Source: Sulfuritalea sp.
GTDB taxonomy: Bacteria > Pseudomonadota > Gammaproteobacteria > Burkholderiales > Rhodocyclaceae
Direction: 5' to 3'
DNA length: 38,557 bases
NCBI GenBank assembly: GCA_016712985.1
Contig: JADJQA010000068.1
Location: forward strand, 1-38,557
The translations under genes were made by a program, and so were the position numbers. Every line of letters begins with the position of its first letter. Position 1 is the stretch's first letter. Of this stretch, positions 19,920 through 27,648 are shown in pieces. Under the pieces are notes generated by a model. That model made no database searches and was not told where the DNA came from. It worked only from the letters and a program-made list of their open reading frames with translations.

Positions 19920-20818
19920 TCACGGTACCAGCAACACGTTGCTGCTGGCGTGATAGAGCACATTCTGGGTAACGCTGCCGAGCAGACGCTCCTCGATTGC
20001 AGTACCGCCATGCTTGCCGATGACGATCAGGTCGGCAGCGAGGCGCTCCGACAATTCGAGGAGAGCCGACGCGGGGTGGCCGCGCAAATTGACCGTGTGG
20101 CCTTTCGTCGCGTCCGGAATGTCGAGCAATTTCCGCAGGGTTTTCATCTTGGCTTCCGAACGCATTCGCTCATCGACGCGGTAACGATCAATGTCTTCAT
20201 CGGTCGCACCCGCCATTCGCATGCGCCCCTCGAACAACACACTGTAGGCATGAGTCAAATAATGGGAGGAGGAAGGAAACCAGTTGACGGCCAACTGTGC
20301 TGCGCGCATTGCGTTGTCGGAGAAGTCCGTCGCTACGATCACGGTCGAAAAGTCGGCGCTGGCGGGACGGCGCACCAGCAGCACTGGCACGTTCGCCTGC
20401 TTCAGCACCTTGAGGGCCGTGCCGCCGATGACAGTGTCGCCGATCCAGTCTTCTCCATGCTCGCCGACAACCAGCAGATCGGCATGGTGTTCGGTCAGAA
20501 AGCGGGCGACTTCAGCCGCCGCGCTGCCGATGCGCGTTTCGCCGGTGACGACGATGCCATGTCTGTTCGCGATCTCCCGAACCTGCTGCGACAGGCGATT
20601 GTGCGCCGACAGTACCGGCTCGTTGCCCAACCAGCGCTCGGAATCGTAGATAGCTTTGACGGTGGCCCAAAGACGTCATTGAAAACATGCAGCATCCAGA
20701 GACTTGCTCCCCAACGCCCGGCAAGCTCGGCCGCCTGCTCGACGGCGACATCCGCGGTCGACGACAAATCGGTGGCGATAACGATGGTCTTGATCGACAC
20801 GGGTGACAGCGTGCTCAC
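19920..20818 (-). CDS. Tandem-domain universal stress protein (UspA family; one frameshift)
   Basis: Two Usp domains in one chain of about 298 residues. It starts with GTG at 20818 after a perfect AAGGAGG ribosome site: (V)STLSPVSIKTIVIATDLSS. Domain 1 ends with DLLVVGEHGEDWIGDTVIGG and VPVLLVRRP. Domain 2 starts TVIVATDFSDNAMRAAQLAV and ends DLIVIGKHGGTAIEERLLGS followed by ASSNVLLVP. Both domains carry the G-x2-G-x9-G(S/T) ATP-binding motif. One shift near 20655 breaks domain 1. The GTG overlaps the stop of the upstream hpf gene (GTGA), so the two are translationally coupled and probably induced together under stress. Confidence 0.9.
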
Positions 20819-21207
20819 GACAGCCTCCTTTGAGAGTCGCTCGCGCGATTCAGATAGCTGCAGCGAGCAGGTTGCTTTTGACGTATGCCTTGGCGATCGA
20901 TTCTTGTCCCCCGGAACACCCGGCGCGAGACGGTCTGGTGCAGGCGATCGACTACCCGATCAATGACATGGAACACTTCGGAGCCCAGTTCCTCGATCAC
21001 CATGATCGAATTATCCGTGAAGCGCAAGATAACCCGGCAGAGCTTATCGACGCCGCCGCGATCGGGGCCGTTGATGTCGGTGAGTTGAACGTTGGCCTCC
21101 TGAATTGAACGAGAGAACTGGGCGAGCGCCGCTTCGAGTTTGCGGGCTGCAAACCGGCGTATTTGCATTGCCTTGGTCAAACCCTTTATCTTGACTTGTA
21201 CGTGCAT
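20815..21207 (-). CDS. HPF/RaiA-family ribosome-associated (hibernation) factor
   Basis: About 130 residues and intact, starting MHVQVKIKGLTKAMQIRRFA with GAGGAGAAG upstream. The fold segments KLEAALAQFSRSIQEANVQL and DKLCRVILRFTDNSIMVIEE match the short HPF/RaiA (sigma-54 modulation) family. These proteins bind the 30S subunit and inactivate ribosomes in stationary phase or stress. The C-terminal 35 residues are basic and poorly conserved. It leads a two-gene unit with the Usp protein and is divergent from nhaR across about 120 bases. Confidence 0.85.
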   Translation of the reverse strand: MHVQVKIKGLTKAMQIRRFAARKLEAALAQFSRSIQEANVQLTDINGPDRGGVDKLCRVILRFTDNSIMVIEELGSEVFHVIDRVVDRLHQTVSRRVFRGTRIDRQGIRQKQPARCSYLNRASDSQRRLS

Positions 21208-21278
21208 GATGCTTCTCCTCGAGAATCGCGGCATGTGCCGTGGAGATGACACAGTATCCCGGCTACATTCTGCGGTAT

Positions 21279-21295
21279 ATTCGTATTAATAGAAT
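21279..21295. promoter_or_regulatory. Candidate LysR-type operator between hpf and nhaR
   Basis: ATTCGTATTAATAGAAT, an AT-rich imperfect inverted repeat (ATTC...GAAT around the palindrome TATTAATA) fitting the T-N11-A pattern of LysR-type regulators. It lies 32 bases before the nhaR start in the divergent hpf/nhaR gap. A role in NhaR autoregulation is inferred from position only. Confidence 0.4.
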
Positions 21296-21326
21296 CGACA
21301 CTCCGATAATCACGAATCCTGAGCGC

Positions 21327-22198
21327 ATGAACCTCAAGCATCTGTATTTCTGGAAAGTTGCCAAACATGGCGGCGTAATGCGCGCTGGTCAGGCGATTCA
21401 CATCTCGCCACAGACCCGAGCGGCCAGATCAAGCTGCTGGAAACGACGTTCGAACAGCGCTTTTCCAGCGGCAGGGCCGCGGCCTGGAGCTGACCGAAGC
21501 CGGCAAGGTCGCTCTGGAATACGCCGAAGATATTTTTGCGCTTGGCGCCGAGCTCGACCAAGTCTTGAGGAACTTCCCCAAGGGGCGCCCTGCAGAATTC
21601 CGTGTGGGCGTATCGGACGCCCTGCCCAAATCGCTGGCTTATCGCATCCTGCGCCCCGCCATCGGACTACCCAATCCAGTGCGCCTCGTTTGCCGCGAGT
21701 GGCGACTGGATCGTTTGCTAGCCGAACTAGCCTTGCACCGGCTTGATATAGTGATTTCGGATGCGGCGGTTCCTGCCAATGTTGACGTGCGCGCCTACAG
21801 TCACAAGATTGGAGAGTCAATGGTTTCTTTCCTTGCGCACCCTAAACTTGTCGAGAAAGCGACCGCTCCATTCCCGACGTGCCTGGAACAACTCCCGGTG
21901 TTGATGCCAGGCGAAGATTCGTCGTTGCGACGGGTGGTCACGGAGTGGCTCGGAAAACACAAGCTGCGCATTACCGTAGCCGGTGAATTCGATGATCCTG
22001 CGCTCATGGCTGCGTTTGGCCGGGAAATGGTCGGTGCGTTCCCGATCCCGAGTGTGCTCGCGGAAGAGTACGGCAGCCACGAGCGGTTTGGTCATACTCG
22101 GGCAAGCCGCGAGAAAGCCCGGATTGAGTATTTCGCACTATCTGTTCAACGACGGATAGCACACCTCTGCGTTGACGATCATGGCACACCATCTCTGA
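21327..22198 (+). CDS. nhaR: NhaR-type LysR-family transcriptional regulator (frameshifted, 3' end altered)
   Basis: LysR-family activator that in E. coli responds to Na+ and controls nhaA. The N-terminal helix-turn-helix starts MNLKHLYFWKVAKHGGVMRA, followed by GQAIHISPQT. After two shifts near 21415-21470 the linker LELTEAGKVALEYAEDIFAL is read, then RNFPKGRPAEFRVGVSDALP, a hallmark of the NhaR branch. The effector domain follows: LVCREWRLDRLLAELALHRL, DIVISDAAVPANVDVRAYSH and GEFDDPALMAAFGREMVGAF. The family end (..YALSVQRRIAHP..) is reached near 22160, then the sequence runs into an antisense usp remnant, so the last residues are uncertain; a TGA at 22196-22198 gives about 290 residues. 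Placement between Mrp and a CPA2 antiporter fits a cation-stress regulator. Confidence 0.85.
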
Positions 22199-22367
22199 TC
22201 AACATTTCGCGCAGGCTTTCGAGGGTGTTCAACTCCGTTGCGTGCAGGATGTGGAGTTGGCTGTCAATGCTGGCAGCCAGGTGGAAGGCACGCTCGACGG
22301 CGTGGCGGGCCGGCGCGGAAAGAGATCAGTGGCGACGAGGATCGTCGGGGCGCTTGTCACTTGTCAT
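22179..22367 (-). pseudogene. Universal stress protein, N-terminal remnant
   Basis: ATG at 22367 lies inside the last codons of the CPA2 antiporter gene (11-base overlap). After one-base corrections the minus strand reads TILVATDL, then LSAPARHAVERAFHLAASID, SQLHILHATELNTLESLREM and a stop at 22179-22181. This is the first beta-alpha-beta unit of a UspA domain, about 60 of the usual 140-150 residues. The ATP-binding C-terminal half is missing and the remnant abuts and overlaps the 3' end of convergent nhaR. Presumably a full usp gene once sat downstream of the antiporter. Confidence 0.65.
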
Positions 22368-24076
22368 CCTCATTTACCGGGGTTTCGATCACGGGCTGGT
22401 AGTCCCAGTCGCGTATGTCCTGCAGCATCTGGTCGATATCGACGGTCGGAATCCGCAACATCCGCAAGGCGATCGCGCCGAGACGCAGGCTGGATTCGAT
22501 CGCCTCGGGATAGGCATGGATCGCGCCAGCATTGACCAGGCTCGCACTGGCTTCGAGATCACGGGCGCGCGCGATCACCGGAACCTGCGGGCAATGCTGG
22601 CGCAACGCAGCTATTGCGCGCAAGGCGAGGCGTCATGGTGATCGACGGTGACGATCGCGGTCGCAGGCACGCACGCGCCGGCTGCTGCCAGCAGTTCCGG
22701 ATCGGCAATGTCACCGTAAAGAACCGGATGGCCGTCGGACCGCCTTGCTGTACCCGCGTCGGATCGATGTCGAAGGCCAAGAAATCGACGCCGCTGGATT
22801 TCAGCAACACCGCGATGGTATGGCCGACACGACCGTAGCCGCCGATCAGCACTTGGGGTTCCGGCAGCGCCGGCGAGCCGATCCGCCAGTGGAGGAGCCT
22901 CCAGCAGCTGGCCCGGTCAGTCGAGCGGCAATCGCCCGCGGTTGTAACGGATCAGCAGGACGCCCGCGATCATCGAGAACAGGACGGCGGTCAGGACGAT
23001 CTGGCCGACTTCCGGATCTATCACGCTGGATTCGAGCGCAATGGCCAGCAGCGCGAAGCCGAATCCTCGCCACCCACCGCCAGCAGCAGGGCGGTCCGCC
23101 AGGCGTCGAGCGCGTCAGGCGCCGCTGTGGCGCACGATCAGGACGACGACCACGATCTTGCTCAACAGCAGCAGCGAGGCACCCATCAGCGCCCAATACC
23201 AGATGCGGGGAGAGTACTGGGTCGATCAGCATGCCGATGCCGACGAAGAACAATCCGAGCAGCACATCGCGAAATGGACGGATGCTAGATTCCACCTGAT
23301 GACGGAACTCGGTCTCGCCGAGCATCATGCCCGCCAGAAAGGCACCAAACGCCAGCGACAAGCCCAAAGTTATCGGTTGTCCCGGGCGGCTGGCAGTACC
23401 ACCAGCAAGACCGTGAGGGTGAATAGTTCGGCGGAACGGCGTTCGGCGACCAATGGAAGAGCGGGCGCATGGCCCAGCGCACGGCATAGAAGACCGGAGC
23501 AAACGCCAGCACTGCCTTGGCCATGGCCCAGCCGAGCTCTCCGGCGAGCGCATTCATGCCTGCGGGGGCCCCCAGCACGGGGATCAGGATCAGGAACGGC
23601 ACGGCCGTGACATCCTGAAATACCGAAATGGCGAGGCCGAGCCGACCGTGCGGGGAGGCGTCCTCGCCCTGCTCGGCGAGTTGTCGGCCGATGATGGTGG
23701 ACGAGGATTGCGCGAATACGGCGCCGATGACGAAGGCTACCGCTGGGTTCATGTCAGCCAGCCACAACAATGCGGCCACGGCAGCCGTAGTCAGGGCAAC
23801 CTGCGCGGTACCGAGGCCGAGGATCTGGTGGCGCATCGCATGCAGTTGCGGCAGCGAGTAGTTGAGCCCGATCGAGAACAGCAGGAACACAACGCCGAAC
23901 TCGGCCAAAACCTTGAACTCGGGGGACATGCACGGTTGGGCCAGCGGTGTGGGGTCCGAGGATCAACCCGACCAGCAGGTAACCGAGGCTGGAGGGGATA
24001 TGCAGGCGCTGGAAGGCGACCAGGATTGCTACGGTGACGCCCAGAAGGACAACATGATTTGAACCAGATGATCCAT
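22357..24076 (-). CDS. CPA2-family K+(Na+)/H+ antiporter with C-terminal NAD-binding (RCK/TrkA-N) domain (frameshifted)
   Basis: Kef/YbaL-like inner-membrane cation:proton exchanger. Start MDHLVQI at 24076, then VAILVAFQRLHIPSSLGYLL and VGLILGPHTAG. Core helices: FKVLAEFGVVFLLFSIGLNY, AVAFVIGAVFAQSSSTIIGR, GRLGLAISVFQDVTAVPFLI, SLAFGAFLAGMMLGETEFRH and RDVLLGLFFVGIGMLIDPVL. The Rossmann domain begins IGGYGRVGHTIAVLLKSSGV and continues DFLAFDIDPTRVQQG, VPVIARARDLEASASLVNAG and HAYPEAIESSLRLG, ending NEDDK. About 573 codons, normal for KefB/YbaL proteins. Frame changes lie near 24050, 23945, 23440, 23350, 23205, 23060, 22930, 22745 and 22635. Substrate ion not determinable. Confidence 0.88.
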
Positions 24077-24157
24077 TGGGCCTATGCGCTTGCAGCGCCT
24101 CCCCGCCGTGGGTGCGGTGTGTCGGTGGTACTTCACGTTGCAGCCTCTGGTTCCTGA

Positions 24158-24919
24158 CTAGGCGAGCAGAGCCTCGACCGCGTAATCGACGGCGTTGCGC
24201 ATCGGGTATCTTAGGATCGTGCCCAGCCTTCAACGGCGTCGTCGAATTCCTCGCGGTTGACAACCGCCAGTCCTCCGCTGTTGGCGCAGACCGGCGGCAC
24301 GCGACCGCTGGTGAGCTTGCCAACGCATCCATTCGCGGTGCCACGGCGGGCTTCAGCGCTACCTTGCGGCGCATGATGTCGTAGAGCCGGGGCGCGCCAT
24401 GCCCTTGTCGAAAATATGTTCCCTCGAGGTCTTCCTGTTCCGACTCGATGGTGTCGATGATAAGGAAGTAGCGATCGACCACGGAGTCCATGATTGCGTA
24501 AGCGACGAAGCCGGCGCCTTGGCGCAGCAACTCGGGCTCGCGTTCGCAACGCTCGCGCACGGCAAACAGATCTTGCTCGCTGTGGCTGCGCGCCGATAGC
24601 ACGAAGTTGGGGCCGACGAAGATGCCCACCCCACACGACCGCTATCTCGTCGCCCTACGGTTCCAGCACATGCACCCACGGCGAACAGGGTACTGCCGTA
24701 TTCCTCGATCTTGGGCCTACTGATGGCTCATGTGGGTGTCCTCGACGGCCAGCGGGTGCAGCGAGAACTGCTTGCGCATTTTCTCCAGCTCGGCTTCGTC
24801 GGGTCGCGCAGCGCGACCCCGACAAAACAGTCGGGCCGCTTCAGATAGTCGCTGATTTGCTCGATGTTGCGCTCGGCGTTTTTGCGGCCAAATTGGTAGG
24901 CGACGCAGTTGATCAGCAT
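24158..24919 (-). pseudogene. corA: CorA-family Mg2+/Co2+ transporter lacking its membrane domain
   Basis: Starts MLINCVAYQFGRKNAERNIE. The cytoplasmic CorA domain is readable across frames: RKQFSLHPLAVEDTHMSHQR, GEMGIFVGPNFVLSARSHSE, AYAIMDSVVDRYFLIIDTIE and ESEQEDLEGTYF, then LTSGRVPPVCANS. At about 24275 the similarity stops: the long stalk helix, both transmembrane helices and the GMN signature are absent. The reading continues as LAVVNREEFDDAVEG and, after one shift near 24215, LGTILRYPMRNAVDYAVEAL with a TAG at 24158-24160. I do not recognise this tail; it looks like the 3' end of another gene. No transport function is possible as written. Confidence 0.7.
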
Positions 24920-24947
24920 GGCCGGGCCCGTTCCGTGTTGTGTGGAG

Positions 24948-25085
24948 GAATTCACTCGCTGCGGCCGTTTCATTGATGAACACACCCCATGAGTAGGTCT
25001 GCGCTGGCTTGGGAATCGATGCCATCGCGCTTCCCCACGACGAACCGATTTTGCCCGGTTCCGCGACCTTGAGGTCCCAGTACAT
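24948..25085 (-). pseudogene. Unrecognised coding remnant between suhB and corA
   Basis: A 46-codon stretch starting MYWDLKVAEPGKIGSSWGSA and continuing SIPKPAQTYSWGVFINETAA then ASE. Composition looks protein-like rather than shadow, but I cannot place the family. It sits just downstream of the suhB stop and upstream of the truncated corA. The frame then runs on antisense-free into out-of-frame corA sequence, so its own 3' end is gone. Probably a leftover of a deleted gene. Confidence 0.3.
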
Positions 25086-25108
25086 CCCGCGTCAGGTTGC
25101 GTCCGAGA

Positions 25109-25924
25109 TCAGTTCCGGATCAGGCCGACAGAATCGCCGTTCTGCGGCGCGATGAGTTGCAGCAATTGCGAGAATATCTTGGGGTTGCCGCCGACGATGT
25201 TGCCGGTCTTCATGTAATTCGCTTCGCCCGACAGGTCGCCTACCAGGCCGCCGGCTTCGGTGATCAGCAGCGTGCCGGCCGCCATGTCCCAGGGCGACAG
25301 GCCGAGTTCCCAGAAGCCGTCCATGCGGCCGCAGGCCACCCAGGCGAGGTCGAGCGAGGCGGCGCCGGGGCGGCGCATGCCGGCCGTCCTTTGCGCCATG
25401 TCGCGGAAAATCGCCAGGTAGGTGTCGATGTGGTTGAACACGCGATACGGGAAGCCGGTGCCGACCAGGGCCTCGTCGAGCTTGACGCGCTTGGCGACGC
25501 GAATGCGCTTTTCATTGACAAAGGCGCCGCCACCCTTGCTGGCGGTGAAGATTTCGTTGCGGTTGGGGTCGTAGACCACGGCGTGCGTCCTCACCCCTTT
25601 GTGGGCCAGGCCGATGGAAATGGCGTACTGCGGCAGGCCGTGGATGAAATTGGTGGTGCCGTCCAGCGGATCGATGATCCACTGGTATTCGCTGTCCGCG
25701 CTGGTGCCGGCCAGCCCCGACTCCTCTGCTAAAATTCCATGGGTCGGGTAGGCCTCGCGCAACACGTCGAGGATCGCGGCTTCCGCGGCGCGGTCCACCT
25801 CCGTGACATAGTCGCTCTGCTGCTTGACGTCGATCCTGAGCTTGTCCACGTCCAGACTGGCGCGGTTGATGATCTGGCCCGCGCGACGCGCGGCTTTGAC
25901 GGCTATGTTCAGCGTGGGATTCAT
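25109..25924 (-). CDS. suhB: Inositol-1-monophosphatase family protein SuhB
   Basis: Mg2+-dependent Li+-sensitive phosphatase; in E. coli SuhB also joins the ribosomal RNA antitermination complex. Intact at 271 residues. The start MNPTLNIAVKAARRAGQIIN at 25924 is chosen because the upstream frame extension is antisense to trmJ. Metal ligands: E68 in ILAEESG, then D85 and D88 in IIDPLDGTTNFIHG, and the second motif SPWDMAAGTLLITEAGG. The C-terminus is GDSVGLIRN. Divergent from trmJ with a 60-base gap, an arrangement common in betaproteobacteria. Confidence 0.95.
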   Translation of the reverse strand: MNPTLNIAVKAARRAGQIINRASLDVDKLRIDVKQQSDYVTEVDRAAEAAILDVLREAYPTHGILAEESGLAGTSADSEYQWIIDPLDGTTNFIHGLPQYAISIGLAHKGVRTHAVVYDPNRNEIFTASKGGGAFVNEKRIRVAKRVKLDEALVGTGFPYRVFNHIDTYLAIFRDMAQRTAGMRRPGAASLDLAWVACGRMDGFWELGLSPWDMAAGTLLITEAGGLVGDLSGEANYMKTGNIVGGNPKIFSQLLQLIAPQNGDSVGLIRN

Positions 25925-25984
25925 GGATTTTTGCGGCGGGCAAGCCAGGAAGGGCGCATTCAGCGCGAAGTCTGCGATTCTATT

Positions 25985-26749
25985 ATGAAGGCCACGCCAT
26001 TCCTCGCCGCCGCCGTCCTCGATCGCATCCGCGTGGTCCTCTCGCAGCCGAGTCATCCGGGCAACATCGGTGCGGCGGCGCGGGCGATGAAAACCATGGG
26101 TCTGTCGCGCCTGGTGCTGGTGAATCCACGGACCTTTCCCGATGCCCATGCCGATGCGATGGCGGCCGGCGCCACCGACCTGCTGGTGCAGGCCGAGGTG
26201 CTTGGCTCGCTGGCCGAGGCCTTGAGCGGAACCGTGCTGGCCATGGCCATGACAGCGCGCCGCCGGGAGCTTGCGGTACCGGCGCTGTGGGCTCGCGACG
26301 GGGCGGCGGAACTCGTCGCGATGGCGGCAAGCGGGGAGGTCGCACTGGTCTTCGGCAACGAGACCTCGGGGCTTTGCAACGATGAACTTGCCATGTGCCG
26401 GCGCTGGGCGATGATTCCGGTGAATGCCGATTTCAGTTCGCTCAACCTTGCTGCCGCGGTACAGGTGATGTGCTATGAGCTGCGCCTGGCGGCGCTTGAC
26501 CCCGGCCTGCCGCCGGCGATCTCGGGCGCCGGCCTGCTTGCCAGCCACGAAGAGGTGGAGGGTTTGATCGCGCACCTCGAACGCGCCGCGCTATCCAGCG
26601 GATTTCTCGACCCCGCCAGTCCGAAACGCCTGATTCCGCGTCTGCGACGCTTGTTTTCCCGCGCTGCGCCGGAGAAGGAAGAGGTCAATATTTTGCGTGG
26701 GTTGTTCGCGGCACTGGAAAAAGCCGCGACAGGCCCGAACTGCAAATAG
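25985..26749 (+). CDS. trmJ: tRNA (cytidine/uridine-2'-O-)-methyltransferase TrmJ
   Basis: SPOUT-class enzyme that 2'-O-methylates position 32 of tRNA using S-adenosylmethionine. Intact at 254 residues from MKATPFLAAAVLDRIRVVLS. Motif 1 is RIRVVLSQPSHPGNIGAAAR (Arg and Asn of the active site), motif 2 ALVFGNETSGLCNDEL, motif 3 PVNADFSSLNLAAAVQVMCY. The C-terminal helical part has RLRRLFSRAAPEKEEVNILR. Often found just before cysE-iscR or iscR, as here; 58 bases separate it from cysE. Confidence 0.95.
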   Translation: MKATPFLAAAVLDRIRVVLSQPSHPGNIGAAARAMKTMGLSRLVLVNPRTFPDAHADAMAAGATDLLVQAEVLGSLAEALSGTVLAMAMTARRRELAVPALWARDGAAELVAMAASGEVALVFGNETSGLCNDELAMCRRWAMIPVNADFSSLNLAAAVQVMCYELRLAALDPGLPPAISGAGLLASHEEVEGLIAHLERAALSSGFLDPASPKRLIPRLRRLFSRAAPEKEEVNILRGLFAALEKAATGPNCK

Positions 26750-26807
26750 AACTTGATCCCGAGATCGGGCATTTCCACCATTTCCGAGAAGCCTAATAAA
26801 GTGAGCC

Positions 26808-27560
26808 ATGTTCTCTCGTCTGCGTGAAGACATTTCCTGCGTTTTTCAGCGCGATCCTGCCGCCCGTTCCAACTGGGAGGTAGTGACCTGCTATCCCGGC
26901 TTCCATGCCCTGACGCTGCACCGTGTCTCGCACTGGCTGTGGGGCGTTCGCCTGCGCTGGATGGCGCGTTTTCTTTCGCATGTCACGCGCTGGATCAGCG
27001 GCATCGAAATTCATCCCGGTGCGACCATCGGCCGCCGGGTGTTCATCGATCATGGCATGGGCGTGGTGATTGGCGAGACGGCGGTGATCGAGGACGACTG
27101 CACGCTGTATCACGGCGTCACGCTGGGTGGCACGTCATGGAGCAAGGGTCGGCGGCATCCGACCTTGCGGCAGGGCGTGGTGATTGGCGCCGGGGCCAAG
27201 GTGCTGGGTCCGATCACGCTGGGCAAGGAAGCCAAGGTTGGGTCGAACGCCGTGGTGGTCCGTGACGTCCCTCCGGGCGCCACGGCGGTGGGCATCCCTG
27301 CGCGAATTGTCGAGGACAGAAGCGAGATTGACCGTGAAGTAAAGGCCGGTCAGATGGGCTTCTCGGCCTATGCCGTGACGCGGGCAGAGGACGATCCGCT
27401 GGCGCAGGCGATTCATGGTCTGCTCAATCACGCGGTAGAAACCGACCGGCGCATCGAGGCCTTGCTGAAGACCATGCAGCGTGCCGGGGTATCGCTCGAA
27501 GACGATGTGGCAACCGCCGACAAGTTCGACCCGAATTATCTGTCGAAAATAGTTGACTAA
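26808..27560 (+). CDS. cysE: Serine O-acetyltransferase
   Basis: Transfers acetyl from acetyl-CoA to L-serine, the step committing serine to cysteine synthesis. 250 residues, intact. The N-terminal helical part is MFSRLREDISCVFQRDPAAR, followed by the left-handed beta-helix of hexapeptide repeats, HPGATIGRRVFIDHGMGVVI, GETAVIEDDCTLYHGVTLGG and VLGPITLGKEAKVGSNAVVV. Catalytic His candidates are H82 in FIDHG and H117 in RRHP. A C-terminal extension of about 60 residues ends LSKIVD. Immediately upstream of iscR, linking cysteine supply to sulfur use by the desulfurases. The stop codon overlaps an IscR-like site. Confidence 0.95.
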   Translation: MFSRLREDISCVFQRDPAARSNWEVVTCYPGFHALTLHRVSHWLWGVRLRWMARFLSHVTRWISGIEIHPGATIGRRVFIDHGMGVVIGETAVIEDDCTLYHGVTLGGTSWSKGRRHPTLRQGVVIGAGAKVLGPITLGKEAKVGSNAVVVRDVPPGATAVGIPARIVEDRSEIDREVKAGQMGFSAYAVTRAEDDPLAQAIHGLLNHAVETDRRIEALLKTMQRAGVSLEDDVATADKFDPNYLSKIVD

Positions 27561-27573
27561 AACGATCGGGATC
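27549..27573. promoter_or_regulatory. Candidate IscR type-1 site, upstream copy
   Basis: Compared by eye with the E. coli type-1 consensus ATASYYGACTR-WWW-YAGTCRRSTAT, about 20 of 25 positions fit. The left half ATAGTTGACTA is perfect and the right half has TCGGG. It overlaps the cysE stop codon and contains the proposed -35 box. Type-1 sites are bound by [2Fe-2S]-IscR to repress the isc operon. Confidence 0.65.
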
Positions 27574-27582
27574 CCATATAGT
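27553..27582 (+). promoter_or_regulatory. Predicted sigma70-type promoter of the isc operon
   Basis: -35 TTGACT at 27553-27558 and -10 TATAGT at 27577-27582, spaced by 18 bases. Both boxes lie inside IscR-like sites. The leader before the iscR ATG would be about 60 bases. Confidence 0.65.
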
Positions 27583-27602
27583 TGATAGAAATGCTCAGGT
27601 AT
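27578..27602. promoter_or_regulatory. Candidate IscR type-1 site, downstream copy
   Basis: About 21 of 25 positions fit the type-1 consensus, with left half ATAGTTGA and right half TCAGGTAT. It covers most of the proposed -10 box, so bound IscR would block RNA polymerase. Together with the upstream copy (centres 29 bases apart) it resembles the paired sites at the E. coli iscR promoter. Confidence 0.7.
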
Positions 27603-27648
27603 TGGTCCTGACGCATTTTCTGACTGTGCCACCCGACGGAGAACTCTC

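Noticed and set aside
1..25100. Programmed ribosomal frameshifting as the cause of the many split genes
   Set aside because: Breaks occur in unrelated genes at varied sequences, often three together, without slippery-site plus structure patterns.
25109..26575. A 488-codon minus-strand frame covering suhB and the antisense of trmJ
   Set aside because: Only the part from 25924 leftwards is SuhB; the upstream extension is antisense to a well-conserved trmJ and has no family similarity.
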